Below are positions 50,854-63,973 of a stretch of DNA of 64,000 bases, piece by piece. How positions within the stretch are numbered: the stretch's first letter is position 1; every line of letters begins with the position of its first letter. The position numbers were made by a program, and so were the translations under genes. The DNA is taken from the NCBI GenBank assembly GCA_028752905.1, contig JAQNBH010000002.1:23695059-23759058 (forward strand), written 5' to 3'. Below the pieces are notes generated by a model. It was not told where the DNA came from. It saw only the letters and a program-made list of their open reading frames with translations, and did no database searches. Source of the DNA: Cladorhizidae sp. MBARI D1340-BT2 (Eukaryota; Porifera; Demospongiae; Poecilosclerida; Cladorhizidae).

Positions 50854-52668
50854 GTGGTAAGGTTTGTGATTTTTCCTGGCGTTTTCCAGTTGCCAAAGCG
50901 GTGGCCTGCCAGTGAAAAACCACTACATTTATTGATAATCTGTTCACATGTTGCAGATAAGGGCCTTCTCTATCAGTTGACAAAATCTGGGACTTTGGTC
51001 TTGTTAATTAGGGCAGTTATGAATTGTACTCTTACTTGATGCTAAACATGTTCTTGATATTTGCCCTAATTTGGTCTATATGTTTCTCATTTTCCCCCCG
51101 AAAATCTTGTTTTTTTGCCGTGAAGCTCATAACTTTTCTACACTTTACCCAAAAAAGATAATTTTTATATCATCGGATAGCTCTTCTAATTATCTGTATT
51201 TTGTACGTGCCAAAATTTTAAGTACTCTAAGTATTAGCAAGTTATGGTGATTTGAAGTGGTAAGGTTTGGGATTTTTCCTGGCGTTTTCCAGTTGCCAAA
51301 GCGGTGGCCTGCCAGTGAAAAACCACTACATTTATTGATAATCTGTTCACATGTTGCAGATAAGGGCCTTCTCTATCAGTTGACAAAATCTGGGACTTTG
51401 GTCTTGTTAATTAGGGCAGTTATGAATTGTACTCTTACTTGATGCTAAACATGTACTTGATATTTGCCCTAATTTGGTCTATATGTTTCTCATTTCCCCC
51501 CCGAAAATCTTGTTTTTTTGCCGTGAAGCTCATAACTTTTCTACACTTTACCCAAAAAAGATAATTTTTATATCACCGGATAGCCCTTCTAATTATCTGT
51601 CTTTTGTACGTGCCAAAATGTTGAGTACTCTAAGTATTAGGAAGTTATGGTGATTTGAAGTGGTAAGGTTTGGGATTTTTCCTGGCGTTTTCCAGTTGCC
51701 AAAGCGGTGGCCTGCCAGTGAAAAACCACTACATTTATTGATAATCTGTTCACATGTTGCAGATAAGGGCCTTCTCTATCAGTTGACAAAATCTGGGACT
51801 TTGGTCTTATTAATTAGGGCAGTTATGAATTGTACTCTTACTTGATGCTAAACATGTTCTTGATATTTGCCCTAATTTGGTCTATATGTTTCTCATTTTC
51901 CCCCCGAAAATCTTGTTTTTTTGCCGTGAAGCTCATAACTTTTCTACACTTTACCCAAAAAAGATAATTTTTATATCACCGGATAGCTCTTCTAATTATC
52001 TGTCTTTTGTACGTGCCAAAATTTTGAGTACTCTAAGTATTAGCAAGTTATGGTGATTTGAAGTGGTAAGGTTTGTGATTTTTCCTGGCGTTTTCCAGTT
52101 GCCAAAGCGGTGGCCTGCCAGTGAAAAACCACTACATTTATTGATAATCTGTTCACATGTTGCAGATAAGGGCCTTCTCTATCAGTTGACAAAATCTGGG
52201 ACTTTGGTCTTGTTAATTAGGGCAGTTATGAATTGTACTCTTACTTGATGCTAAACATGTTCTTGATATTTGCCCTAATTTGGTCTATATATATGTTTCT
52301 CATTTTCCTCCCGAAAATCTTGTTTTTTTGCCGTGAAGCTCATAACTTTTCTACACTTTACCCAAAAAAGATAATTTTTATATCACCGGATAGCCCTTCT
52401 AATTATCTGTCTTTTGTACGTATCAAAATTTTGAATACTCTAAGTATTAGGAAGTTATGATGATTTGAAGTGGTAAGGTTTGTGATTTTTCCTGGCGTTT
52501 TCCAGTTGCCAAAGCGGTGGCCTGCCAGTGAAAAACCACTACATTTATTGATAATCTGTTCACATGTTGCAGATAAGGGCCTTCTCTATCAGTTGACAAA
52601 ATCTGGGACTTTGGTCTTGTTAATTAGGGCAGTTATGAATTGTACTCTTACTTGATGCTAAACATGTT

Positions 52669-53174
52669 AGCTTCGTAGATTATCCACACTTCACTGAATA
52701 GACTTGATGTATAGCTATTAAGATAGGACTCTCTAAGTGCTCTCTCTTGATACCTAACATCCATATATTCTGCACACTTCACTGTAATGGACTTGCAAGA
52801 TAGGTATCTCTCAGTGTTCTCTATCTTGAGCTAAACATGTTAGCTTCATAGATTCTCCACACTTCACTGAATAGACTTGATATATAGTTCTAAAGGTAGG
52901 CCTCTCTCTGTTCTCTCTCTTGATACCAAACATCCGTATATTCCGCATACTTCACAGTAATGGACTTGATAGAATCACAAGATAGGTTTCTCTCTGCTCT
53001 CTCTTGATGCTAAATAGATTCTCCACACTTCACTGAATAAACTTGATATATAGCTATTAAGATAGGTCTCTCTCTGTGCTCTCTGTTGATATCAAACATC
53101 CATAATATTCTGCACACTTTACTGTAATGGACTTGATATGATTCGAATGATAGGTTTCATTATGTGTTCTCTAT
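52669..53174 (+). repeat. 506-bp block 5
   Basis: This block lies in unit 52470 and is the counterpart of block 3 in duplication T. The unit sequence just downstream (about 53245-53370) differs from the corresponding tail after block 3 at several markers. Confidence 0.92.
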
Positions 53175-55994
53175 CTTGATATTTGCCCTAATTTGGTCTA
53201 TATGTTTCTCATTTTCCCCCCGAAAATCTTGTTTTTTTGCCGTGAAGCTCATAACTTTTCTACACTTTACCCAAAAAAGATAATTTTTATATCATCGGAT
53301 AGCTCTTCTAATTATCTGTCTTTTGTACGTGCCAAGATTTTGAGTACTCTAAGTATTAGCAAGTTATGGTGATTTGAAGTGGTAAGGTTTGGGATTTTTC
53401 CTGGCGTTTTCCAGTTGCCAAAGCGGTGGCCTGCCAGTGAAAAACCACTACATTTATTGATAATCTGTTCACATGTTGCAGATAAGGGCCTTCTCTATCA
53501 GTTGACAAAATCTGGGACTTTGGTCTTGTTAATTAGGGCAGTTATGAATTGTACTCTTACTTGATGCTAAACATGTTCTTGATATTTGCCCTAATTTGGT
53601 CTATATGTTTCTCATTTTCCCCCCGAAAATCTTGTTTTTTCCCCGTGAAGCTCATAACTTTTCTACACTTTATCCAAAAAAGATAATTTTTATATCACCG
53701 GATAGCCCTTCTAATTATCTGTCTTTTGTACGTGCCAAAATGTTGAGTACTCTAAGTATTAGGAAGTTATGGTGATTTGAAGTGGTAAGGTTTGGGATTT
53801 TTCCTGGCGTTTTCCAGTTGCCAAAGCGGTGGCCTGCCAGTGAAAAACCACTACATTTATTGATAATCTGTTCACATGTTGCAGATAAGGGCCTTCTCTA
53901 TCAGTTGACAAAATCTGGGACTTTGGTCTTGTTAATTAGGGCAGTTATGAATTGTACTCTTACTTGATGCTAAACATGTTCTTGATATTTGCCCTAATTT
54001 GGTCTATATGTTTCTCATTTTCCCCCCGAAAATCTTGTTTTTTTGCCGTGAAGCTCATAACTTTTTTACACTTTATCTAAAAAAGATAATTTTTATATCA
54101 CCGGATAGCTCTTCTAATTATCTGTCTTTTGTACGTGCCAAAATTTTGAGTACTCTAAGTATTAGCAAGTTATGGTGATTTGAAGTGGTAAGGTTTGTGA
54201 TTTTTCCTGGCGTTTTCCAGTTGCCAAAGCGGTGGCCTGCCAGTGAAAAACCACTACATTTATTGATAATCTGTTCACATGTTGCAGATAAGGGCCTTCT
54301 CTATCAGTTGACAAAATCTGGGACTTTGGTCTTGTTAATTAGGGCAGTTATGAATTGTACTCTTACTTGATGCTAAACATGTTCTTGATATTTGCCCTAA
54401 TTTGGTCTATATGTTTCTCATTTTCCCCCCGAAAATCTTGTTTTTTTGCCGTGAAGCTCATAACTTTTTTACACTTTATCTAAAAAAGATAATTTTTATA
54501 TCACCGGATAGCTCTTCTAATTATCTGTCTTTTGTACGTGCCAAAATTTTGAGTACTCTAAGTATTAGCAAGTTATGGTGATTTGAAGTGGTAAGGTTTG
54601 TAATTTTTCCTGGCGTTTTCCAGTTGCCAAAGCGGTGGCCTGCCAGTGAAAAACCACTACATTTATTGATAATCTGTTCACATGTTGCAGATAAGGGCCT
54701 TCTCTATCAGTTGACAAAATCTGGGACTTTGGTCTTGTTAATTAGGGCAGTTATGAATTGTACTCTTACTTGATGCTAAACATGTTCTTGATATTTGCCC
54801 TAATTTGGTCTATATGTTTCTCATTTTCCCCCCGAAAATCTTGTTTTTTGCCGTGAAGCTCATAACTTTTCTACACTTTATCTAAAAAAGATAATTTTTA
54901 TATCACCGGATAGCCCTTCTAATTATCTGTCTTTTGTACGTGCCAAAATTTTGAGTACTCTAAGTATTAGCAAGTTATGGTGATTTGAAGTGGTAAGATT
55001 TGGGATTTTTCCTGGCGTTTTCCAGTTGCCAAAGCGGTAGCCTGCCAGTGAAAAACCACTACATTTATTGATAATCTGTTCACATGTTGCAGATAAGGGC
55101 CTTCTCTATCAGTTGACAAAATCTGGGACTTTGGTCTTGTTAATTAGGGCAGTTATGAATTGTAATCTTACTTGATGCTAAACATGTTCTTGATATTTGC
55201 CCTAATTTGGTCTATATGTTTCTCATTTTCCCCCCTAAAATCTGGTTTTTTTGCCGTGAAGCTCATAACTTTTTTACACTTTACCCAAAAAAGATAATTT
55301 TTATATCACCGGATAGGTCTTCTAATTATCTGTCTTTTGTACGTGCCAAAATTTTGAGTACTCTAAGTATTAGCAAGTTATGGTGATTTGAAGTGGTAAG
55401 GTTTGTGATTTTTCCTGGCGTTTTCCAGTTGCCAAAGCGGTGGCCTGCCAGTGAAAAACCACTACATTTATTGATAATCTGTTCACATGTTGCAGATAAG
55501 GGCCTTCTCTATCAGTTGACAAAATCTGGGACTTTGGTCTTGTTAATTAGGGCAGTTATGAATTGTACTCTTACTTGATGCTAAACATGTTCTTGATATT
55601 TGCCCTAATTTGGTCTATATGTTTCTCATTTTCCCCCCGAAAATCTTGTTTTTTTGCCGTGAAGCTCATAACTTTCCTACACATTACCCAAAAAAGATAA
55701 TTTTTATATCACCGGATAACCCTTCTAATTATCTGTCTTTTGTACGTGCCAAAATTTTGAGTACTCTAAGTATTAGGAAGTTATGATGATTTCAAGTGGT
55801 AAGGTTTGTGATTTTTCCTGGCGTTTTCCAGTTGCCAAAGCGGTGGCCTGCCAGTGAAAAACCACTACATTTATTGATAATCTGTTCACATGTTGCAGAT
55901 AAGGGCCTTCTCTATCAGTTGACAAAATCTGGGACTTTGGTCTTGTTAATTAGGGCAGTTATGAATTGTACTCTTACTTGATGCTAAACATGTT

Positions 55995-56500
55995 AGCTTC
56001 GTAGATTATCCACACTTCACTGAATAGACTTGATGTATAGCTATTAAGATAGGACTCTCTAAGTGCTCTCTCTTGATACCTAACATCCATATATTCTGCA
56101 CACTTCACTGTAATGGACTTGCAAGATAGGTATCTCTCAGTGTTCTCTATCTTGAGCTAAACATGTTAGCTTCATAGATTCTCCACACTTCACTGAATAG
56201 ACTTGATATATAGTTCTAAAGGTAGGCCTCTCTCTGTTCTCTCTCTTGATACCAAACATCCGTATATTCCGCATACTTCACAGTAATGGACTTGATAGAA
56301 TCACAAGATAGGTTTCTCTCTGCTCTCTCTTGATGCTAAATAGATTCTCCACACTTCACTGAATAAACTTGATATATAGCTATTAAGATAGGTCTCTCTC
56401 TGTGCTCTCTGTTGATATCAAACATCCATAATATTCTGCACACTTTACTGTAATGGACTTGATATGATTCGAATGATAGGTTTCATTATGTGTTCTCTAT
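55995..56500 (+). repeat. 506-bp block 6
   Basis: This block lies in unit 55796 and is followed directly by the 315-bp unit 56705, without the intervening 403-bp unit seen after blocks 1, 2 and 4. The tail after the block, with ACCCCAAAAAGATA, and the GTTTTACAG in unit 56705 match the units at 36708-37426. One unit therefore appears to have been lost by recombination between adjacent copies. Confidence 0.92.
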
Positions 56501-56704
56501 CTTGATATTTGCCCTAATTTGGTCTATATGTTTCTCATTTTCCCCCCGAAAATCTTGTTTTTTTGCCGTGAAGCTCATAACATTTCTACACTTTACCCCA
56601 AAAAGATAATTTTTATATCACCGGATAGCTCTTCTAATTATCTGTCTTTTGTACGTGCCAAAATTTTAAGTACTCTAAGTATTAGCAAGTTATGGTGATT
56701 TGAA

Positions 56705-57019
56705 GTGGTAAGGTTTGGGATTTTTCCTGGCGTTTTACAGTTGCCAAAGCGGTGGCCTGCCAGTGAAAAACCACTACATTTATTGATAATCTGTTCACAT
56801 GTTGCAGATAAGGGCCTTCTCTATCAGTTGACAAAATCTGGGACTTTGGTCTTGTTAATTAGGGCAGTTATGAATTGTACTCTTACTTGATGCTAAACAT
56901 GTTCTTGATATTTAAAAAAGATAATTTTTATATCACCGGATAGCCCTTCTAATTATCTGTCTTTTGTACGTGCCAAAATTTTGAGTACTCTAAGTATTAG
57001 CAAGTTATGGTGATTTGAA
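56705..57019 (+). repeat. 315-bp truncated unit 5
   Basis: The deletion junction is at 56913/56914, with the GTTTTACAG marker. It follows 909-bp unit 55796 directly and precedes the three-unit repeat W. Confidence 0.93.
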
Positions 57020-58230
57020 GTGGTAAGGTTTGGGATTTTTCCTGGCGTTTTCCAGTTGCCAAAGCGGTGGCCTGCCAGTGAAAAACCACTACATTTATTG
57101 ATAATCTGTTCACATGTTGCAGATAAGGGCCTTCTCTATCAGTTGACAAAATCTGGGACTTTGGTCTTGTTAATTAGGGCAGTTATGAATATTGTACTCT
57201 TACTTGATGCTAAACATGTTCTTGATATTTGCCCTAATTTGGTCTATATGTTTCTCATTTTCCCCCCGAAAATCTTGTTTTTTTGCCGTGAAGCTCATAA
57301 CTTTTTTACACTTTACCCAAAAAAGATAATTTTTATATCACCGGATAGCTCTTCTAATTATCTGTCTTTTGTACGTGCCAAAATTTTGAGTACTCTAAGT
57401 ATTAGCAAGTTATGGTGATTTGAAGTGGTAAGGTTTGGGATTTTTCCTGGCGTTTTCCAGTTGCCAAAGCGGTGGCCTGCCAGTGAAAAACCACTACATT
57501 TATTGATAATCTGTTCACATGTTGCAGATAAGGGCCTTCTCTATCAGTTGACAAAATCTGGGACTTTGGTCTTGTTAATTAGGGCAGTTATGAATTGTAC
57601 TCTTACTTGATGCTAAACATGTTCTTGATATTTGCCCTAATTTGGTCTATATGTTTCTCATTTTCCCCCCGAAAATCTTGTTTTTTTGCCGTGAAGCTCA
57701 TAACTTTTTTACACTTTACCCCAAAAAGATAATTTTTATATCACCGGATAGCTCTTCTAATTATCTGTCTTTTGTACGTGCCAAAATTTTGAGTACTCTA
57801 AGTATTAGCAAGTTATGGTGATTTGAAATGGTAAGGTTTGTGATTTTTCCTGGCGTTTTCCAGTTGCCAAAGCGGTGGCCTGCCAGTGAAAAACCACTAC
57901 ATTTATTGATAATCTGTTCACATGTTGCAGATAAGGGCCTTCTCTATCAGTTGACAAAATCTGGGACTTTGGTCTTGTTAATTAGGGCAGTTATGAATTG
58001 TACTCTTACTTGATGCTAAACATGTTCTTGATATTTGCCCTAATTTGGTCTATATGTTTCTCATTTTCCCCCCGAAAATCTTGTTTTTTTGCCGTGAAGC
58101 TCATAACTTTCCTACACTTTACCCAAAAAAGATAATTTTTATATCACCGGATAGCCCTTCTAATTATCTGTCTTTTGTACGTGCCAAAATTTTGAGTACT
58201 CTAAGTATTAGGAAGTTATGATGATTTGAA
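57020..58230 (+). repeat. Three-unit higher-order repeat W, copy 1 (1211 bp)
   Basis: Units of 405, 403 and 403 bp recur directly downstream. Unit 57020 has a 2-bp insertion giving ATGAATATTGTAC. The second unit has ACCCCAAAAAGATA and ends in GATTTGAAATGG. The third has TTTCCTACAC, GATAGCCC and GAAGTTATGATG. Confidence 0.9.
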
Positions 58231-59441
58231 GTGGTAAGGTTTGTGATTTTTCCTGGCGTTTTCCAGTTGCCAAAGCGGTGGCCTGCCAGTGAAAAACCAC
58301 TACATTTATTGATAATCTGTTCACATGTTGCAGATAAGGGCCTTCTCTATCAGTTGACAAAATCTGGGACTTTGGTCTTGTTAATTAGGGCAGTTATGAA
58401 TATTGTACTCTTACTTGATGCTAAACATGTTCTTGATATTTGCCCTAATTTGGTCTATATGTTTCTCATTTTCCCCCCGAAAATCTTGTTTTTTTGCCGT
58501 GAAGCTCATAACTTTTTTACACTTTACCCAAAAAAGATAATTTTTATATCACCGGATAGCTCTTCTAATTATCTGTCTTTTGTACGTGCCAAAATTTTGA
58601 GTACTCTAAGTATTAGCAAGTTATGGTGATTTGAAGTGGTAAGGTTTGGGATTTTTCCTGGCGTTTTCCAGTTGCCAAAGCGGTGGCCTGCCAGTGAAAA
58701 ACCACTACATTTATTGATAATCTGTTCACATGTTGCAGATAAGGGCCTTCTCTATCAGTTGACAAAATCTGGGACTTTGGTCTTGTTAATTAGGGCAGTT
58801 ATGAATTGTACTCTTACTTGATGCTAAACATGTTCTTGATATTTGCCCTAATTTGGTCTATATGTTTCTCATTTTCCCCCCGAAAATCTTGTTTTTTTGC
58901 CGTGAAGCTCATAACTTTTTTACACTTTACCCCAAAAAGATAATTTTTATATCACCGGATAGCTCTTCTAATTATCTGTCTTTTGTACGTGCCAAAATTT
59001 TGAGTACTCTAAGTATTAGCAAGTTATGGTGATTTGAAATGGTAAGGTTTGTGATTTTTCCTGGCGTTTTCCAGTTGCCAAAGCGGTGGCCTGCCAGTGA
59101 AAAACCACTACATTTATTGATAATCTGTTCACATGTTGCAGATAAGGGCCTTCTCTATCAGTTGACAAAATCTGGGACTTTGGTCTTGTTAATTAGGGCA
59201 GTTATGAATTGTACTCTTACTTGATGCTAAACATGTTCTTGATATTTGCCCTAATTTGGTCTATATGTTTCTCATTTTCCCCCCGAAAATCTTGTTTTTT
59301 TGCCGTGAAGCTCATAACTTTCCTACACTTTACCCAAAAAAGATAATTTTTATATCACCGGATAGCCCTTCTAATTATCTGTCTTTTGTACGTGCCAAAA
59401 TTTTGAGTACTCTAAGTATTAGGAAGTTATGATGATTTGAA
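58231..59441 (+). repeat. Three-unit higher-order repeat W, copy 2
   Basis: This copy carries all the markers of copy 1 at +1211 bp. The one difference I noticed is T rather than G at unit position 14 of the first unit. It lies directly upstream of the 909-bp unit 59442. The third unit's tail also resembles the unit before 909-bp unit 55796, so this tail type is repeatedly linked to 506-bp blocks. Confidence 0.9.
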
Positions 59442-59640
59442 GTGGTAAGGTTTGTGATTTTTCCTGGCGTTTTCCAGTTGCCAAAGCGGTGGCCTGCCAG
59501 TGAAAAACCACTACATTTATTGATAATCTGTTCACATGTTGCAGATAAGGGCCTTCTCTATCAGTTGACAAAATCTGGGACTTTGGTCTTGTTAATTAGG
59601 GCAGTTATGAATTGTACTCTTACTTGATGCTAAACATGTT

Positions 59641-60146
59641 AGCTTCGTAGATTATCCACACTTCACTGAATAGACTTGTTATACAGCTATTAAGATAGAA
59701 CTCTCCAAGTGCTCTCTCTTGATACCAAACATCCATATATTCTGCACACTTCACTGTAATGGACTTGCAAGATAGGTATCTCTCAGTGTTCTCTATCTTG
59801 AGCTAAACATGTTAGCTTCATAGATTCTCCACACTTCACTGTATAAACTTGATATATAGCTCTAAAGGTAGGCCTCTCTCTGTTCTCTCTCTTGATACCA
59901 AACATCCGTATATTCCGCATACTTCACAGTAATGGACTTGATAGAATCACAAGATAGGTTTCTCTCTGCTCTCTCTTGATGCTAAATAGATTCTCCACAC
60001 TTCACTGAATAAACTTGATATATAGCTATTAAGATAGGTCTCTCTCTGTGCTCTCTGTTGATATCAAACATCCATAATATTCTGCACACTTTACTGTAAT
60101 GGACTTGATATGATTCGAATGATAGGTTTCATTATGTGTTCTCTAT
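59641..60146 (+). repeat. 506-bp block 7, the most divergent copy
   Basis: Breakpoints and length are the same as in the others, but A1, B1 and A2 carry several private changes: ACTTGTTATACAGC (59675), AGATAGAACTCTCCAAG (59692), GATACCAAACATCC (59721), ACTGTATAAACTTG (59837) and TATAGCTCTAAAGG (59855). Some of these bring the subunits closer to one another: GATACCAAACATCC is the B2 form, and TAAACTTGATATATAGCT is the A3 form. This copy may therefore preserve an older state than the other six. Confidence 0.9.
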
Positions 60147-63100
60147 CTTGATATTTGCCCTAATTTGGTCTATATGTTTCTCATTTTCCCCCCGAAAATC
60201 TTGTTTTTTTGCCGTGAAGCTCATAACATTTCTACACTTTACCCAAAAAAGATAATTTTTATATCACCGGATAGCTCTTCTAATTATCTGTCTTTTGTAC
60301 GTGCCAAAATTTTAAGTACTCTAAGTATTAGCAAGTTATGCTGATTTGAAGTGGTAAGGTTTGGGATTTTTCCTGGCGTTTTCCAGTTGCCAAAGCGGTG
60401 GCCTGCCAGTGAAAAACCACTACATTTATTGATAATCTGTTCACATGTTGCAGATAAGGGCCTTCTCTATCAGTTGACAAAATCTGGGACTTTGGTCTTG
60501 TTAATTAGGGCAGTTATGAATTGTACTCTTACTTGATGCTAAACATGTTCTTGATATTTGCCCTAATTTGGTCTATATGTTTCTCATTTTCCCCCCGAAA
60601 ATCTTGTTTTTTTCCCGTGAAGCTCATAACTTTTCTACACTTTATCCAAAAAAGATAATTTTTATATCACCGGATAGCCCTTCTAATTATCTGTCTTTTG
60701 TACGTGCCAAAATGTTGAGTACTCTAAGTATTAGGAAGTTATGGTGATTTGAAGTGGTAAGGTTTGGGATTTTTCCTGGCGTTTTCCAGTTGCCAAAGCG
60801 GTGGCCTGCCAGTGAAAAACCACTACATTTATTGATAATCTGTTCACATGTTGCAGATAAGGGCCTTCTCTATCAGTTGACAAAATCTGGGACTTTGGTC
60901 TTGTTAATTAGGGCAGTTATGAATTGTACTCTTACTTGATGCTAAACATGTTCTTGATATTTGCCCTAATTTGGTCTATATGTTTCTCATTTTCCCCCCG
61001 AAAATCTTGTTTTTTTGCCGTGAAGCTCATAACTTTTTTACACTTTATCTAAAAAAGATAATTTTTATATCACCGGATAGCTCTTCTAATTATCTGTCTT
61101 TTGTACGTGCCAAAATTTTGAGTACTCTAAGTATTAGCAAGTTATGGTGATTTGAAGTGGTAAGGTTTGTGATTTTTCCTGGCGTTTTCCAGTTGCCAAA
61201 GCGGTGGCCTGCCAGTGAAAAACCACTACATTTATTGATAATCTGTTCACATGTTGCAGATAAGGGCCTTCTCTATCAGTTGACAAAATCTGGGACTTTG
61301 GTCTTGTTAATTAGGGCAGTTATGAATTGTACTCTTACTTGATGCTAAACATGTTCTTGATATTTGCCCTAATTTGGTCTATATGTTTCTCATTTTCCCC
61401 CCGAAAATCTTGTTTTTTTGCCGTGAAGCTCATAACTTTTTTACACTTTATCTAAAAAAGATAATTTTTATATCACCGGATAGCTCTTCTAATTATCTGT
61501 CTTTTGTACGTGCCAAAATTTTGAGTACTCTAAGTATTAGCAAGTTATGGTGATTTGAAGTGGTAAGGTTTGTGATTTTTCCTGGCGTTTTCCAGTTGCC
61601 AAAGCGGTGGCCTGCCAGTGAAAAACCACTACATTTATTGATAATCTGTTCACATGTTGCAGATAAGGGCCTTCTCTATCAGTTGACAAAATCTGGGACT
61701 TTGGTCTTGTTAATTAGGGCAGTTATGAATTGTACTCTTACTTGATGCTAAACATGTTCTTGATATTTGCCCTAATTTGGTCTATATGTTTCTCATTTTC
61801 CCCCCGAAAATCTTGTTTTTTGCCGTGAAGCTCATAACTTTTCTACACTTTATCTAAAAAAGATAATTTTTATATCACCGGATAGCCCTTCTAATTATCT
61901 GTCTTTTGTACGTGCCAAAATTTTGAGTACTCTAAGTATTAGCAAGTTATGGTGATTTGAAGTGGTAAGATTTGGGATTTTTCCTGGCGTTTTCCAGTTG
62001 CCAAAGCGGTGGCCTGCCAGTGAAAAACCACTACATTTATTGATAATCTGTTCACATGTTGCAGATAAGGGCCTTCTCTATCAGTTGACAAAATCTGGGA
62101 CTTTGGTCTTGTTAATTAGGGCAGTTATGAATTGTAATCTTACTTGATGCTAAACATGTTCTTGATATTTGCCCTAATTTGGTCTATATGTTTCTCATTT
62201 TCCCCCCGAAAATCTGGTTTTTTTGCCGTGAAGCTCATAACTTTTTTACACTTTACCCAAAAAAGATAATTTTTATATCACCGGATAGGTCTTCTAATTA
62301 TCTGTCTTTTGTACGTGCCAAAATTTTGAGTACTCTAAGTATTAGCAAGTTATGGTGATTTGAAGTGGTAAGGTTTGTGATTTTTCCTGGCGTTTTCCAG
62401 TTGCCAAAGCGGTGGCCTGCCAGTGAAAAACCACTACATTTATTGATAATCTGTTCACATGTTGCAGATAAGGGCCTTCTCTATCAGTTGACAAAATCTG
62501 GGACTTTGGTCTTGTTAATTAGGGCAGTTATGAATTGTACTCTTACTTGATGCTAAACATGTTCTTGATATTTGCCCTAATTTGGTCTATATGTTTCTCA
62601 TTTTCCCCCCGAAAATCTTGTTTTTTTGCCGTGAAGCTCATAACTTTTCTACACTTTACCCCAAAAAGATAATTTTTATATCACCGGATAGCTCTTCTAA
62701 TTATCTGTCTTTTGTACGTGCCAATTTTGAGTACTCTAATTATTAGCAAGTTATGGTGATTTGAAGTGGTAAGGTTTGTGATTTTTCCTGGCGTTTTCCA
62801 GTTGCCAAAGCGGTGGCCTGCCAGTGAAAAACCACTACATTTATTGATAATCTGTTCACATGTTGCAGATAAGGGCCTTCTCTATCAGTTGACAAAATCT
62901 GGGACTTTGGTCTTGTTAATTAGGGCAGTTATGAATTGTACTCTTACTTGATGCTAAACATGTTCTTGATATTTGCCCTAATTTGGTCTATATGTTTCTA
63001 ATTTTCCCCCCGAAAATCTTGTTTTTTTGCCGTGAAGCTCATAACTTTGCTACACTTTACCCAAAAAAGATAATTTTTATATCACCGGATAGCTCTTCTA

Positions 63101-63973
63101 ATTATCTGTCTTTTGTATGTGCCAAAATTTTGAGTACTCTAAGTATTAGCAAGTTATGGTGATTTGAAGTGGTAAGGTTTGTGATTTTTCCTGGCGTTTT
63201 CCAGTTGCCAAAGCGGTGGCCTGCCAGTGAAAAACCACTACATTTATTGATAATCTGTTCACATGTTGCAGATAAGGGCCTTCTCTATCAGTTGACAAAA
63301 TCTGGGACTTTGGTCTTGTTAATTAGGGCAGTTATGAATTGTACTCTTACTTGATGCTAAACATGTTCTTGATATTTGCCCTAATTTGGTCTATATGTTT
63401 CTCATTTTCCCCCCGAAAATCTTGTTTTTTTGCCGTGAAGCTCATAACTTTTTTACACTTTATCTAAAAAAGATAATTTTTATATCACCGGATAGCTCTT
63501 CTAATTATCTGTCTTTTGTACGTGCCAAAATTTTGAGTACTCTAAGTATTAGCAAGTTATGGTGATTTGAAGTGGTAAGGTTTGTGATTTTTCCTGGCGT
63601 TTTCCAGTTGCCAAAGCGGTGGCCTGCCAGTGAAAAACCACTACATTTATTGATAATCTGTTCACATGTTGCAGATAAGGGCCTTCTCTATCAGTTGACA
63701 AAATCTGGGACTTTGGTCTTGTTAATTAGGGCAGTTATGAATTGTACTCTTACTTGATGCTAAACATGTTCTTGATATTTGCCCTAATTTGGTCTATATG
63801 TTTCTCATTTTCCCCCCGAAAATCTTGTTTTTTGCCGTGAAGCTCATAACTTTTCTACACTTTATCTAAAAAAGATAATTTTTATATCACCGGATAGCCC
63901 TTCTAATTATCTGTCTTTTGTACGTGCCAAAATTTTGAGTACTCTAAGTATTAGCAAGTTATGGTGATTTGAA

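Larger units (their letters stand above)
48020..55675 (+). repeat. Segmental duplication T, copy 2
   Basis: This copy matches copy 1 at an offset of 9385 bp, apart from scattered single changes and one patch at about 53245-53370. In the patch, several markers differ at once from copy 1. Another difference is GCGGTAGCC in unit 54990, which breaks the recurrent open frame. Similarity stops near 55675, where copy 1 continues with TTTTCTACAC and CCAATTTTGAG while this copy has TTTCCTACAC. Confidence 0.87.

Noticed and set aside
57020..57418. 132-codon open frame (also at 58231-58629)
   Set aside because: It results from a 2-bp insertion that fuses the 61-codon frame to downstream repeat sequence. 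It exists only in two copies of the same 1211-bp duplication.
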